Assembly: GCF_900583165.1 (NCBI RefSeq)
Contig: NZ_UTKY01000036.1
Location: forward strand, 1 to 64,000
Origin: Pseudomonas viridiflava
GTDB taxonomy: Bacteria; Pseudomonadota; Gammaproteobacteria; Pseudomonadales; Pseudomonadaceae
Direction: 5' to 3'
DNA length: 64,000 nt
This document shows positions 52,592 to 62,683 of this stretch, in pieces. Positions within the stretch are counted from its first letter, which is position 1, and each line of letters starts with the position of its first letter. The notes beneath the pieces were generated by a model. That model did no database searches. It was not told the DNA's origin and saw only the letters and a program-made list of their open reading frames with translations. A program made the position numbers and the translations under genes.

Positions 52592-53317
52592 ATGATGAGC
52601 CAAGTCACTGTACGTTCCGTGGTCTATCAGATTGATGGCCAGTCCTACGAAAGCCGCCTGGCATTCGATGCCAGCCACAAGGGCCCGCTGCCCGGCCTGC
52701 TGATGGCGCCGAACTGGATGGGGGTGAGTGCGGGTGCCGAAGAGATCGCCAAGAGCGTGGCCAGTCAAGGCTATGTGGTGTTGATCGCTGACGTGTACGG
52801 GCAGACCGTGCGCCCGTCCAATGGCGATGAAGCCGGGGCGGCGATGATGCCGTTGAAGAATGACAACCCGAAGCTGCTCAAGCTGATGCAGGCTGCGTTG
52901 GAGCAACTGCAAGGCCAGGCCGAAGTCGACACGTCGAAGTTGGCGACCTTCGGTTTCTGCTTTGGCGGTTTCTGCTCGTTGGAGCTTGCGCGTACCGGTG
53001 CGCCCTTGAAGGCAGCGGTTTCGTTCCACGGTACCATCGATACCCAGAACCCGGCGGGCGCGACACACGTCAAGGGTTCAGTGTTGGTGCTGCATGGCGC
53101 TTCCGATCCGTTGGTGCCGAAAGAGCAGTTGCCTGCGTTTGAAGAGGAGATGAATGCAGCCGGTGTGGATTGGCAATTGCACAGCTTTGGCGGTGCGGTG
53201 CATTCCTTTACCGACCCGCATGCCAATGTGCCGGGCAAGATGATGTACGACGCCAAGACCGCCAAGCGGGCATTCAAGTCGATGCATGATTTGTTGGATG
53301 AAGTGTTCGGGGGCTGA
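52592..53317 (+). CDS. Dienelactone hydrolase family protein
   Basis: A 241-aa alpha/beta hydrolase with a cysteine nucleophile, GFCFGG (C123), an Asp in GASDPLVP (D172) and a His in FGGAVHSFTDP (H204), the dienelactone hydrolase triad. Substrate is unknown. ATG at 52592 or 52595; GGAG spacing favours the latter by 3 nt. It is a single gene between htpG and pirin. Confidence 0.88.
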   Translation: MMSQVTVRSVVYQIDGQSYESRLAFDASHKGPLPGLLMAPNWMGVSAGAEEIAKSVASQGYVVLIADVYGQTVRPSNGDEAGAAMMPLKNDNPKLLKLMQAALEQLQGQAEVDTSKLATFGFCFGGFCSLELARTGAPLKAAVSFHGTIDTQNPAGATHVKGSVLVLHGASDPLVPKEQLPAFEEEMNAAGVDWQLHSFGGAVHSFTDPHANVPGKMMYDAKTAKRAFKSMHDLLDEVFGG

Positions 53318-53341
53318 GTTTTTCAGCGTCTAGTCCGGCCT

Positions 53342-53426
53342 CATCGGGGGCAAGCCCCCTCCTACATTTAACCGCGTTCCTTCTGAAGAAATACGGTCAA
53401 AATGTGGGAGGGGGCTTGCCCCCGAT
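53342..53426. repeat. REP pair, outward orientation
   Basis: REP copies at 53342-53366 (with CCTACATT) and 53401-53426, facing away from each other, between the hydrolase and pirin stops. Confidence 0.8.
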
Positions 53427-53428
53427 TG

Positions 53429-54295
53429 CTATCTCACAGGCAACTCAATCCTTTCAGACTCACCCGGCACCGTCGGCCAATCCCCGGCCGCCCACCGCTG
53501 CCTGGCCTGCTCAATCTTTGCCGGATCACTCGCGACAAAATTCCAGTTGATCCGCCGTGGCCCATCCAACGGCGCGCCGCCAAACACCACCAAGTGGCAA
53601 TCACTTTCGGCGAACAGTGTCATTTCCTGGCCTGCCGGCAATATCACCAGGCTGCGCACCTCAAGCGGCTCGCCGTCCAGCTGCGCCTCACCCTCCAGCA
53701 CATACACCGCCCGTTCCTCATGCTCGTCAGGAATCAGCAAGGTAGTGGCCGTCTGCATCTGCACTTCGGCATACAACGTAGGTGATAGCACCGGTACCGG
53801 GGATTTGAGGCAGAAACCACTGCCGGCAATCAGCCGGATCTGCACCCCCAGGTTGTCACTGACCGGCAGGCTGGCCGCTGGGTGATGGCTGTAATGGCCG
53901 GGGCCGGTTTCATGGTCTTGGGGCGAGGCCAGCCACACTTGCAAACCGTGCAGGCTGAAGCCGCTGGCCTTGAGCGCCTCGGGCGTGCGCTCGACGTGGG
54001 CAATCGCGCTGCCGGCGGTCATCCAGCTCACGTCTCCGGCCTGTACCACCTGGTCCGAGCCCAGGCTGTCCTTGTGTTGCAAGGCGCCTTCAAATAGGTA
54101 GGTGAGGGTCGAGAGCCCGATATGCGGGTGCTGGCGGATATTCATACCGCTGCCTGGTGCATATTGGGTGGGCAGCATATGGTCGAAAAACACAAAGGGC
54201 CCTACGCTTCGGCATTCCCGCGCGGGCAGCGGACGCAGGATCGGTTGGCCTTCGACGTCTTCGGGGCGAGGGCGGATCACGGTAAGGGTGGTCAT
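53429..54295 (-). CDS. Pirin family protein
   Basis: A 288-aa bicupin pirin. The N-terminal metal-binding motif is visible in FFDHMLPTQYAPGSGMNIRQ followed by HPHIGLSTLTYLFEGAL (two His as HPH) and the Glu in the ensuing DVSWMTAGSAIAHVERTP. Pirins can act as quercetin 2,3-dioxygenases or regulators; the role here is unknown. The stop is 2 nt from a REP. Confidence 0.9.
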   Translation of the reverse strand: MTTLTVIRPRPEDVEGQPILRPLPARECRSVGPFVFFDHMLPTQYAPGSGMNIRQHPHIGLSTLTYLFEGALQHKDSLGSDQVVQAGDVSWMTAGSAIAHVERTPEALKASGFSLHGLQVWLASPQDHETGPGHYSHHPAASLPVSDNLGVQIRLIAGSGFCLKSPVPVLSPTLYAEVQMQTATTLLIPDEHEERAVYVLEGEAQLDGEPLEVRSLVILPAGQEMTLFAESDCHLVVFGGAPLDGPRRINWNFVASDPAKIEQARQRWAAGDWPTVPGESERIELPVR

Positions 54296-54359
54296 GGTGC
54301 GTCCCTGACTGAGCGGGTTAGATACTGCTGAGCATAACCCGCTCGACGGGACGTTGGCG

Positions 54360-54776
54360 CTATTGGCTGAAGGCGCCTTCTGACAATTTAGTCTCGATGG
54401 TGACTTCAGCGGTGGTCATCAATTTGTGTACCGGGCAACGATCGGCGACGCGATGCAGTTCATCGCGTTGTTCGTCGGTGAGTACGCCCTTGAGGGTGAG
54501 CTTGACGTTGAGCTTGTATTTGCCTTTCTGCTCCTCGGTGCTGTCGTGGGTGACTTCCACAGTGACGCCGGTGAGGGGGATGTCTTTCTTCTGAGCGTAG
54601 AGCTTGACCGTCAGCGCTTTGCATGAGGCCAGGGCCGCGTCGAAGTAGTCGTGGGGCGAGGGCGCTGAGTCATCGCCGCCCAGGCTCTTGGGCAGGTCGG
54701 TAAACAGTTCGTGATTATTGATATTCACGCTGTGGCGAAAATTGTCGTGGTTCAGGGTATTGACGGTAACAGGCAT
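54360..54776 (-). CDS. OsmC family protein (YhfA/Ohr-like)
   Basis: A 138-aa OsmC-fold protein. The two conserved cysteines are C52 (AALASCKALTVKLYAQKK) and C114 (VADRCPVHKLMTTAEVTIE), the thiol-peroxidase pair of the family. It may reduce organic peroxides. The ATG at 54776 (MPVTVNTLNH) replaces a start 12 nt upstream. It is a single gene beside pirin, same strand. Confidence 0.88.
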   Translation of the reverse strand: MPVTVNTLNHDNFRHSVNINNHELFTDLPKSLGGDDSAPSPHDYFDAALASCKALTVKLYAQKKDIPLTGVTVEVTHDSTEEQKGKYKLNVKLTLKGVLTDEQRDELHRVADRCPVHKLMTTAEVTIETKLSEGAFSQ

Positions 54777-54916
54777 GGCAAACCTCACGAGCTGGCAGGA
54801 TGAAGGTCATGCAGTTATAGAGCATGCTGGCACTTAGGTGTTCCGTGTTTTTTGTTGGATGAACCCCGGCGGGGCACGCAAGGTCTACCCGTATCAGCCC
54901 TTATCGAGGTTTTATC

Positions 54917-55939
54917 GTGCCCTGGACTCGCTTGAGCCTTGCCCTGTTGCTTGCTGTCAGTAGCCTTCCCTCCCAGGCTCGCGACTATGCCTACAGCGAT
55001 GCGCACCTGCATTACGTGGATTTTTTCCAGGAAACCGCAGGCATGGACGCACTGCTCAAGGCCATGGCTGACAATCGCATCGAGCATGTGATGATTTCTG
55101 GTATCCCGGTCGCAAAGAAGTGGCACGAGGACGAACCCAAACGCCCGCGCTACTACGCCGGCGATGACGCCGATGCCTATTGGTACAGTGCCACCGATGT
55201 GATCGTCGCGGCTGCCGTGAACCAATTGGCACCCGAACAGCGTCGGCAGTTGCATCCGTTTTTGTCGGGTTTCAATCCCAATGACAAGAATTCTGCTGCG
55301 CATATCCAGCGCATGCTCGACCTCAACCCCGGCCTCTGGCAGGGCATTGGTGAGGTCTTTACCCGCCATGACGACCTTACAGCCCTCACGTCCGGCGATA
55401 CGCCACGTGCCAACAACGAGGCGATGACGCGCATTTACCACCTGGCGGCCGAAAACGATTTGCCGGTGATGCTGCATTCCAACATCACCTCCAAGCGTGA
55501 GCGCAACCCGCTCTACCTGGCAGAAGTAGAAGAGCCGCTGCGCAATCATCCGAATACCCGTTTTATCTGGGCCCACGGCGGTACCAGTAAGGAGATCCAC
55601 CGGCACCAGGTGCAAATGAACTTTTTACTGCCGACCTTGAGTCGCCTGCTGGAAGCCTACCCGAATCTGTACATTGACCTGTCCTGGAGCATGCTCACGC
55701 CATATTTGCTCGATGAGGCAGGCAAGCCCCGCGCGGAGTGGGTAAAGCTGGTGGAGCGCTTCCCGGAGCGCTTTATGCTGGGGTCGGACGTGGTAGGGCG
55801 TTTTGGCAAGCTAGGTAAGGAAATGCGCCGTTTTGATCCCTTTCTCGATGCATTGCCCGAGGCCGTCGCCCAAAGAGTCGCCCGCGACAATTTCCTGAGC
55901 GTCCTGCCCAAAACCACTCGCGATGAGCTTACACGTTGA
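54917..55939 (+). CDS. Exported amidohydrolase family protein
   Basis: A 340-aa protein with a signal peptide (cleavage about QA|RD, residue 22) and a metal-dependent amidohydrolase (amidohydro_2) barrel. The metal motif is DAHLHYVDF, further histidines lie in VMLHSNIT and FIWAHGGTS, and a late acidic residue in LGSDVVGRFGK. The start is GTG at 54917. Substrate is unknown; periplasmic location is inferred from the signal peptide. Confidence 0.82.
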   Translation: MPWTRLSLALLLAVSSLPSQARDYAYSDAHLHYVDFFQETAGMDALLKAMADNRIEHVMISGIPVAKKWHEDEPKRPRYYAGDDADAYWYSATDVIVAAAVNQLAPEQRRQLHPFLSGFNPNDKNSAAHIQRMLDLNPGLWQGIGEVFTRHDDLTALTSGDTPRANNEAMTRIYHLAAENDLPVMLHSNITSKRERNPLYLAEVEEPLRNHPNTRFIWAHGGTSKEIHRHQVQMNFLLPTLSRLLEAYPNLYIDLSWSMLTPYLLDEAGKPRAEWVKLVERFPERFMLGSDVVGRFGKLGKEMRRFDPFLDALPEAVAQRVARDNFLSVLPKTTRDELTR

Positions 55940-56034
55940 TATCGCGTTTTCGTCTTACGCAAACAAGCTGAGGCGCCGATACCTTTCAAGAGCCAGCTGC
56001 AATTGGATGCAGCGCATTTGGAAGGAGCCAGGGC

Positions 56035-57660
56035 ATGAGTATCAGAAGTTTGAGTATCGCCCCACGGGCAGGTTTGGGGTTTGGCGTATTGGGGCTGATG
56101 GTGTTTGCCCTGGGCGCCTTTGCCCTGTTGCAGATGGCCAATATGCGCCAGCAGTCGGAGCAAGTGGAGAGCAATTGGCTGCCCAGCGTGATGGCGGTGG
56201 GCGAGATCAGCCAGGACCTGTTGCGAATTCGTGCGCTGACGCTGCGGCTGTTGATCAACCGCGACCCTCAATCATTGACGCAGAACGAACAGAAACTCAC
56301 CGACCTTAAAAATGGTTTGCACCAGGCCCAGACCCTGTATGAAGCGCTGATTGTATTACCGCAAGAGCGCGCTTTATTTGATCGTTTCAAGGCTCAGGAG
56401 CAGCAGTACCTGCAACGCCAAGAACAAGTCATGGGCTTTTCCACGGCCAATCAGTTGGATGAGGCGATCAAGGTGGTCAACGGCGAGATGAATCAACTTG
56501 CCGATGAGATGGCTAAGACCCTGTACGAGCTGGTAAGCCTCAATAAAGCCAATGCCAACCTGGCGGCAAGTCAGTCACAAAGCGTGTTCAGCCAATCGCG
56601 CAGTTGGGTGATCGGCATGATCGCGCTCGCGGCGTTGGTTACCATCGGTTTGGCGGTGTGGCTGACCCGCAGCATTGTGCTGCCGTTGGCACAGTCGCTC
56701 AAAGTCGCCCAGGGCGTTGCCAGTGGTGACCTTACTGCGCAGATCAGCGTGAGTGGCAAGGATGAGCCGGCCCGCTTGCAGCAGGCCCTCAAGGATATGC
56801 AAGAGAATTTGCGCGATACGATTCGCCAGATTGCCGAGTCATCGAACCAGTTGGCCTCCGCTTCCGAAGAGCTCAGTTGCGTCACCGAGGATGCGACCCG
56901 CGGCCTTAACCAGCAGAACCAGGAAATCGAGCAGGCCGCCACAGCGGTCAACCAGATGACGGCCGCAGTGGAAGAAGTGGCGAGCAATGCGGTGGCCACC
57001 TCTCAGGCGTCCCGCGAGTCCGACGTTATCGCCCAGCAGGGGCGTGAGCAGGTGCAGCAGACGGTCTTATCGATTGAAGCGCTGGCCACCGATGTCACCG
57101 ACAACGTAACGCAGGTCGAAGACTTGGCGCAGAAAGTCTATGGCATCAGCAAGGTGCTGGATGTGATCCGTTCGATTGCTGAGCAAACCAATCTGCTGGC
57201 GCTGAATGCGGCGATTGAAGCCGCAAGGGCCGGGGATGCCGGCCGTGGTTTTGCGGTGGTGGCCGATGAGGTTCGGGCGCTGGCTCATCGCACCCAGCAG
57301 TCAACCCGGGAAATCGAGCAGATGATCAGCGGGATTCAACAAGGCACTGATCAGGCGGTCAGTTCGATGCAGCAGAGCAACACCCGTGCTCGGTCCACGT
57401 TGGATATTGCCAAGTCGGCAGGGAGTGCGCTGGAGGCGATTGCGTCAGCGTTTACCTTGATCAATGAGCGCAATCTGGTGATCGCCAGTGCGTCGGAGCA
57501 ACAGGCGGCGGTGGCGCGGGAGGTGGATCGCAACTTGATGAATATTCGCGATTTGGCGCATCAGACATCTGCCGGGGCCAATCAGACGAGCGCGGCGAGC
57601 CAGGAGTTGTCACGGTTAGCGGTGGGGCTCAATAGCATGGTGGCGCGGTTTTCCGTGTAG
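56035..57660 (+). CDS. Methyl-accepting chemotaxis protein
   Basis: A 541-aa chemoreceptor: membrane helix 1 (residues about 11-33), a periplasmic four-helix-bundle sensor (34-185), helix 2 (about 188-210), HAMP (211-265) and a cytoplasmic signalling domain. The conserved tip reads [19 protein letters not shown] then [20 protein letters not shown]. Its ligand is unknown. No CheR/CheB-tethering pentapeptide is present at the C-terminus (ends MVARFSV). AAGGAG lies upstream of the ATG. Confidence 0.93.
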   Translation: MSIRSLSIAPRAGLGFGVLGLMVFALGAFALLQMANMRQQSEQVESNWLPSVMAVGEISQDLLRIRALTLRLLINRDPQSLTQNEQKLTDLKNGLHQAQTLYEALIVLPQERALFDRFKAQEQQYLQRQEQVMGFSTANQLDEAIKVVNGEMNQLADEMAKTLYELVSLNKANANLAASQSQSVFSQSRSWVIGMIALAALVTIGLAVWLTRSIVLPLAQSLKVAQGVASGDLTAQISVSGKDEPARLQQALKDMQENLRDTIRQIAESSNQLASASEELSCVTEDATRGLNQQNQEIEQAATAVNQMTAAVEEVASNAVATSQASRESDVIAQQGREQVQQTVLSIEALATDVTDNVTQVEDLAQKVYGISKVLDVIRSIAEQTNLLALNAAIEAARAGDAGRGFAVVADEVRALAHRTQQSTREIEQMISGIQQGTDQAVSSMQQSNTRARSTLDIAKSAGSALEAIASAFTLINERNLVIASASEQQAAVAREVDRNLMNIRDLAHQTSAGANQTSAASQELSRLAVGLNSMVARFSV

Positions 57661-57681
57661 GGCTGGGCACCGAGGTGGCTC

Positions 57682-57773
57682 TATCGGGGGCAAGCCCCCT
57701 CCCACATTGGATTGGGTTTACACATTTCTATTTGTGAATAAGGTCAAGTGTGGGAGGGGGCTTGCCCCTGATG
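57682..57773. repeat. REP pair, outward orientation
   Basis: REP copies at 57682-57708 and 57748-57773 (with CCCCTGAT) facing away from each other. Confidence 0.8.
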
Positions 57774-57805
57774 AGGCCCTCCCTGCCAAACAAGTCCATC
57801 ACCCA

Positions 57806-57836
57806 TAAAAAAGCCCCGAACCAGTCGGGGCTTTTT
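57806..57836 (-). terminator. Terminator of fabB
   Basis: AAAAAGCCCCGA-ACCAG-TCGGGGCTTTTT; the symmetry also fits the plus strand. It lies 22 nt past the fabB stop. Confidence 0.9.
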
Positions 57837-57857
57837 CATGCGATCAAGCTACAGGTC

Positions 57858-59078
57858 TTACTGACCCTGCCAGCGTTTCAGCACCAAGGTGGCGTTAGTG
57901 CCACCGAAGCCGAAGCTGTTGCTCATCACGGTGTCGATCTTGGCGTTTTCAACGGTCTTGAGCAGGATCGGCATGTCAGCCACTTCTGGGTCCAGCTCAT
58001 CGATGTTGGCCGAGCCGGCGATGAAATTACCTTCCATCATCAGCAGGCAGTAGATCGCTTCGTGAACACCAGCGGCGCCCAGGGAGTGACCCGACAAGCT
58101 CTTAGTGGAGCTGATGGCCGGAGCCTTGTCGCCGAATACCGCCCGCACGCCTTTCATTTCCATGGCGTCGCCGACCGGAGTCGACGTGCCGTGGGTGTTC
58201 AGGTAGTCGATTGGAGTATCAACGGTGGACATTGCCATCTCCATGCAGCGGATGGCGCCTTCACCGCTTGGCGCAACCATGTCGTAGCCATCGGACGTCG
58301 CGCCGTAGCCAACGATTTCGGCATAGATCTTCGCGCCACGGGCCAGAGCGTGTTCCAGCTCCTCGACCACCACCATGCCGCCACCGCCGGCGATGACGAA
58401 ACCGTCACGCTTGGCGTCGTAGGCGCGGGAGGCTTTTTCCGGGGTTTCGTTGTATTGGGTGGACAGTGCGCCCATGGCGTCGAACAGGAACGATTGGCTC
58501 CAATGCTCTTCTTCACCGCCGCCGGCGAACACGATGTCCTGCTTGCCCAGTTGGATCTGCTCAACCGCCGTACCGATGCAGTGAGCACTGGTGGCGCAAG
58601 CCGAGGAGATCGAGTAGTTCACGCCCTTAATGGCAAATGGCGTGGCCAGGCAGGCCGAAACGGTGCTGCCCATGGTCCGGGTTACACGGTACGGGCCAAC
58701 GCGCTTCACGCCTTTTTCGCGCAGGATGTCCAGCGCTTCCATCTGGTTCAGGGTGGATGCGCCGCCCGAGCCGGCGATCAGGCCGGTGCGTACGTTGGAA
58801 ACCTGGTCTTCGCTCAGGCCGGCGTCGGCGATCGCGTCTTTCATCGCCAGGTAGGCGTAGGCGGCAGCGTGGCCGACGAAGCGATAGATCTTGCGATCGA
58901 TCAGCTCTTCGAGGGGCAGGTCGATGGAGCCGGAAACCTGGCTACGCAGACCCATTTCGGCATATTCCGGGTTGAAGCGGATGCCAGGGCGACTTGCACG
59001 CAGGTTAGCGGTGACGGTCTCTTTGTCATTGCCCAGGCAAGAAACGATGCCCAGACCAGTGATAACGACGCGGCGCAT
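57858..59078 (-). CDS. fabB: Beta-ketoacyl-ACP synthase I FabB
   Basis: A 406-aa condensing enzyme with the Cys-His-His triad: C161 in [12 protein letters not shown]296 in [12 protein letters not shown] and H331 in [12 protein letters not shown]. It elongates cis-3-decenoyl-ACP in unsaturated fatty acid synthesis. It lies 11 nt downstream of fabA in the fabAB operon. Confidence 0.97.
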   Translation of the reverse strand: MRRVVITGLGIVSCLGNDKETVTANLRASRPGIRFNPEYAEMGLRSQVSGSIDLPLEELIDRKIYRFVGHAAAYAYLAMKDAIADAGLSEDQVSNVRTGLIAGSGGASTLNQMEALDILREKGVKRVGPYRVTRTMGSTVSACLATPFAIKGVNYSISSACATSAHCIGTAVEQIQLGKQDIVFAGGGEEEHWSQSFLFDAMGALSTQYNETPEKASRAYDAKRDGFVIAGGGGMVVVEELEHALARGAKIYAEIVGYGATSDGYDMVAPSGEGAIRCMEMAMSTVDTPIDYLNTHGTSTPVGDAMEMKGVRAVFGDKAPAISSTKSLSGHSLGAAGVHEAIYCLLMMEGNFIAGSANIDELDPEVADMPILLKTVENAKIDTVMSNSFGFGGTNATLVLKRWQGQ

Positions 59079-59089
59079 GCGGATAACCC

Positions 59090-59605
59090 TTAAAAGTTGT
59101 CAGTGGAAGTGAATACGCCGACCCGAAGGCCTTCGGCAGTATAGATCTCGCGACCGTCGACGCTCACCGAACCATCGGCGATGGCCAGGTTCAGCTTGCC
59201 CTTGAGGACGCGCTTGATCTGAATGTTGTAAGTGACTTTCTTGGCAGTCGGCAGGACCTGGCCAAAGAACTTCACTTCGCCCGAACCCAGGGCGCGACCG
59301 CGGCCCGGCAGGCCTTGCCAGCCGAGGAAGAAGCCGACCAGCTGCCACATGGCATCAAGGCCCAGGCAACCTGGCATCACAGGGTCGCCTTCGAAGTGGC
59401 AGGCGAAGAACCACAGGTCCGGGGTGATATCCAGCTCGGCGACCAATTCACCTTTGCCGTACTTGCCACCCTCTTCGCTGATATGGGTGATGCGATCCAC
59501 CATCAGCATGTTCGGGGCGGGCAGTTGCGCGTTACCTGGGCCGAACAGCTCACCGCGACTGCAGCGCAGCAGGTCTTCCCGAGTAAAGGCGTTTTGTTTG
59601 GTCAT
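59090..59605 (-). CDS. fabA: 3-hydroxydecanoyl-ACP dehydratase/isomerase FabA
   Basis: A 171-aa hotdog dehydratase-isomerase that introduces the cis double bond. Active-site H70 lies in [15 protein letters not shown] and D84 in LGLDAMWQL. The length equals that of E. coli FabA. It is the first gene of fabAB; the ATG at 59605 has GAGGAGCT upstream. An inverted repeat at 59737-59758 is a likely DesT/FabR operator. Confidence 0.97.
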   Translation of the reverse strand: MTKQNAFTREDLLRCSRGELFGPGNAQLPAPNMLMVDRITHISEEGGKYGKGELVAELDITPDLWFFACHFEGDPVMPGCLGLDAMWQLVGFFLGWQGLPGRGRALGSGEVKFFGQVLPTAKKVTYNIQIKRVLKGKLNLAIADGSVSVDGREIYTAEGLRVGVFTSTDNF

Positions 59606-59736
59606 GCGAGCTCCTCAATAATCCCATGCGGCAGGGTAGGGCAAATCTTCCCGAACCGAATGAAGCGTTCATGCCTCATGTCGGCAGCCTACACATAGAC
59701 TATTGCGTTGTAGTGAAAGTCACAGCGGTAAGGTAC

Positions 59737-59758
59737 TCAATGTACACTTGTTCACTGA
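59737..59758. promoter_or_regulatory. Inverted repeat, candidate DesT/FabR operator of fabAB
   Basis: TCAATGTACA and TGTTCACTGA, separated by CT, pair at 8 of 10 positions. The core GTACAC-TGTTC resembles FabR and DesT sites known upstream of fabA/fabB-type genes. It lies 132 bp before the fabA start. Confidence 0.5.
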
Positions 59759-59768
59759 AATTTTAAAC

Positions 59769-59788
59769 CGGGCCTGTTTATCGGCCCG
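59769..59788 (-). terminator. Weak terminator-like hairpin after the sensor kinase
   Basis: CGGGCC-N8-GGCCCG, 67 nt beyond the kinase stop, followed on the minus strand by GTTTAAAATTT. The U tract is poor. Confidence 0.35.
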
Positions 59789-59854
59789 TTCGGGTGCCTA
59801 AGACTGCCGCACTTTCGTCTTTCACGCCAGTCGGAGTTGGCTAATGGCCCAGCG

Positions 59855-61756
59855 CTATTGCACCCAGCGCTGCAGGATTTGCTGCAAATCCGTGCGTTTG
59901 AACGGCTTGGCCAGATAATCGTTCATTCCCGCTGCAAGACAGGCTTCGCGATCGCCCTGCAAGGCATTGGCGGTGAGGGCGATAATCGGCAGGTCGGCGC
60001 AGCCCGGTAACTGGCGAATTTGACGAGTGGCTTCATAGCCGTCGATCAGCGGTAAACGGCAATCCATCAGGATCGCCGTAAAAATCAGGCTCTCGGCGCT
60101 GCGGATCGCTTCGACGCCGTCGATCGCCAGGCTGACTTCAAAGCCCAGGCTGCGCAACATGGCTTCGACCACGGTGCGGTTGACCGGGTTGTCTTCCACC
60201 AGCAGCACATGGCGGCCTTCCCCGGCGCTCGCTTTGCCTTCACCATCGGTGGCTTCGGCGGGCAGGCTGTGTTGGTCAATGGCCAGCGGTATCTCCAACG
60301 TGAACACCGAGCCCCGGCCTTCTTCGCTCTGGGCGCGTAGCGTGCCGCCCATGCGTTCGGCCAGAGTGCGGGCGATGGGCAGGCCCAAGCCGGTACCGCC
60401 GTAACGCCTTGAAATGGAGCTGTCGGCCTGCTGGAACGCGTCGAACATTAACTCCAGGCGTTCGGCTGAGATGCCGATGCCGCTGTCGCGAACTGTGCAG
60501 GTGAACCATACGAGCTCATGGTCCAGGGCCTGCCAATGCGGCTCGACGGTCACGGTGCCGTGCTCGGTGAATTTCAGCGCGTTGCCGATCAGGTTCACCA
60601 GAATCTGGCGGATACGCGTCGGATCGCCTTGTACCCGCAGCGTGTCCAAGCCAGAGGGCATCGACAGTTCAAGTGCCAGGCCGCGCTGCTGGGCGCTGTG
60701 CTGGAAGGCTTGGCCGCAGCTGTTGAGCAGGTCTGCCAGGTTGAACGGAATGTGCTCCAGCTCCAGCGCCGCACGTTCGATACGTGAGAAATCGAGGATA
60801 TCGTTGATCACCTTGAGCAAATGCTCGGTGGACTCGGAGGCCAGCGCCGCGTACTCGGTCTGCTCCTCGGTCATCTCGGTGGTTTCCAATAACTGCAGCA
60901 TGCCCAGCACGCCATTCATTGGCGTGCGCAATTCGTGGCTCATCATTGCCAGGAAGTCGGACTTGGCATTGTTGGCGCGTTCGGCCTCTTCGCGGGTTTG
61001 GATCAACTGAGCCATGGCTTGCTGCTGTTCGCGGCTGGCATGGTTAAGGCCTTCGGCAAGGTTGTTGATATGCCGCGACAGGTCGCCCAGCTCCGAGTCA
61101 TCCACAATCGGCAGCGGGGTCTTGTAGTCGCCTTGCTGGATGGCCTTCACGGCATTGCCCATGGCGCTGATGGGTTGCGACAAACTCGCCGCCAGGCGTC
61201 GGGCCAGCAGGAAGGTAAACAGCAGGGCAAACAGCGCGAGGATGCCAGCCTTGAACAGAATCTCCTGCTGGCGCTGGCTGAACGCATCGTTGGACATGCC
61301 GACGATCACCCGCCCGAGGTAATCCGCACGGGGCGCCTTGGGTTCATTGAGGTTGTCCTGGAAAAAGTCATTGCCCAACTGAATATGTTGCAGGCGGATC
61401 GGCGCCTGGAACACTTTCACCGACAGCGAACGGTCATGTCGCTCCGATGGCTGTTCGACGTACACCAGGATGTTTTCGCTGCTGTCCTGAATCTCCAAGA
61501 AACGCACGTGAGGCGTCGCCAGCGTGGCGCGCAACAAGCTTTCGAGCACGTCGTTGTTGCCCGATATGACCCCGTATTCGGTGGCAGGCGCCAGTTGGTT
61601 GGCGATCAGTTGGCCGGTGTGGTCCAGCTCCTGACGCAAATCCTGGATACGCACGAAGGTGAAGAAGCTGATCAACAGCAGCGTCAGCAACAGCGCCGGG
61701 CCCAAAGTGATGAGCTGGGTGCGGGTGTTGATGTCCCAACGTCGACGCAAGGTCAT
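59855..61756 (-). CDS. Hybrid sensor histidine kinase (GacS-like core)
   Basis: A 633-aa hybrid kinase. It has membrane helix 1 (residues about 17-35), a periplasmic sensor (36-165), helix 2 (168-187) and HAMP (188-240). HisKA carries H274 in [16 protein letters not shown]. The ATPase shows the N box NLIGNALKF (388), G1 DSGIG (424) and G2 GGTGLGL (453), and the receiver domain phospho-Asp is D565 in ILMDCRLP, with K617. No HPt domain is present. The start overlaps the binding-protein stop by ATGA. Its position beside fabAB matches, from memory, P. aeruginosa PA1611, a kinase of the RetS/GacS network. Confidence 0.93.
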   Translation of the reverse strand: MTLRRRWDINTRTQLITLGPALLLTLLLISFFTFVRIQDLRQELDHTGQLIANQLAPATEYGVISGNNDVLESLLRATLATPHVRFLEIQDSSENILVYVEQPSERHDRSLSVKVFQAPIRLQHIQLGNDFFQDNLNEPKAPRADYLGRVIVGMSNDAFSQRQQEILFKAGILALFALLFTFLLARRLAASLSQPISAMGNAVKAIQQGDYKTPLPIVDDSELGDLSRHINNLAEGLNHASREQQQAMAQLIQTREEAERANNAKSDFLAMMSHELRTPMNGVLGMLQLLETTEMTEEQTEYAALASESTEHLLKVINDILDFSRIERAALELEHIPFNLADLLNSCGQAFQHSAQQRGLALELSMPSGLDTLRVQGDPTRIRQILVNLIGNALKFTEHGTVTVEPHWQALDHELVWFTCTVRDSGIGISAERLELMFDAFQQADSSISRRYGGTGLGLPIARTLAERMGGTLRAQSEEGRGSVFTLEIPLAIDQHSLPAEATDGEGKASAGEGRHVLLVEDNPVNRTVVEAMLRSLGFEVSLAIDGVEAIRSAESLIFTAILMDCRLPLIDGYEATRQIRQLPGCADLPIIALTANALQGDREACLAAGMNDYLAKPFKRTDLQQILQRWVQ

Positions 61757-62682
61757 GGGCGTTTTTCTCCTTCGGCCAGTCGGGCGGCGACGCTGGCTTC
61801 ATTCACCTGTTCGATCCCCAGTGAGCGTGCCACTTGCGGGTTACCCACGACTTTGAAGTGCTCCGGGTACAGCGAGTGAGGCCAACTGGCGGGCGCGTGA
61901 TCCAGCAGCCGATCCAGCACGGCCAGCCAGTCGGCCTGGTCGCTGTAGGTGCTGGCCAGGCTGCCGGCGCGAACGAACCCCGCGTTAGGGCCCACCAGCG
62001 GCAGTTGCTGGGCATAACTGCTCAGTAACAAGTTTTTTGCGGTTTTGGAGTTGTACAGCTGCGGGTCGTCAAGACCGAGCAGCACGTCGCTGTTCCTGAA
62101 CAAGGTTTGCAGCGGGCGGCTGTCATTAATGCTGTCCCAGCGCTGGGGCACGATTTGCAGGCCCATGGGGCCGGCGAGCTGGTGCAGTTCGGGTAACAGG
62201 AATTCACTGTCGGCGCCGTAAAGCACGCCGATACGCCGTGCCTGGGGCAGGACAGTGGCGATCAGGTGCAGTTGGCGTTCAAGTGGAGGGTCGCTCCACA
62301 ACAGGCTGATACGGGCGTGGGGTGTGGTGCCCAGGCGTTGCTGGGCCTGGAGGCGGCTGATGCGCAGTACCAGGGTTGGCGGGCCCTGGGCATCTTGCAG
62401 GCGCCAGTCGAGACCCGGCAGGTCCAGCAGGATCAGGCGTGTGCTGGCGGGCAAACGGCTGGGTGTCGGCAAATCCTTGAGCGCGGTAAAGGTGACGCGG
62501 TCTTCCGGGCGCTGTGCGGCCAGGGCCTGGGTAAAGGCTTGGACCCCGGGGCTGTCTTCGGCGGCGGTCAGCAGGATATCGGCGCTCCATGCGGGCGCGG
62601 CCAGCAGCAGGCACACCAGCAGCGCAGCGCGTCGCCAAACGTTAGAGATAAAGAACAAGGTCATCCGTGACGAGTCGCCCAT
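61753..62682 (-). CDS. ABC-type periplasmic substrate-binding protein, orphan
   Basis: A 309-aa secreted protein (signal peptide ending about APAWSA, residue 34). It resembles the ABC_sub_bind (PF04392/TrpX-like) family in its second half: [40 protein letters not shown], and [20 protein letters not shown]. No ABC permease or ATPase is encoded nearby. It is coupled to the upstream TonB receptor (TGA-C-ATG) and the downstream kinase (ATGA). I infer a ligand-sensing partner of the kinase, as LuxP is for LuxQ. The start at 62682 or the ATG at 62664 are both possible. Confidence 0.78.
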   Translation of the reverse strand: MGDSSRMTLFFISNVWRRAALLVCLLLAAPAWSADILLTAAEDSPGVQAFTQALAAQRPEDRVTFTALKDLPTPSRLPASTRLILLDLPGLDWRLQDAQGPPTLVLRISRLQAQQRLGTTPHARISLLWSDPPLERQLHLIATVLPQARRIGVLYGADSEFLLPELHQLAGPMGLQIVPQRWDSINDSRPLQTLFRNSDVLLGLDDPQLYNSKTAKNLLLSSYAQQLPLVGPNAGFVRAGSLASTYSDQADWLAVLDRLLDHAPASWPHSLYPEHFKVVGNPQVARSLGIEQVNEASVAARLAEGEKRP

Positions 62683-62683
62683 G

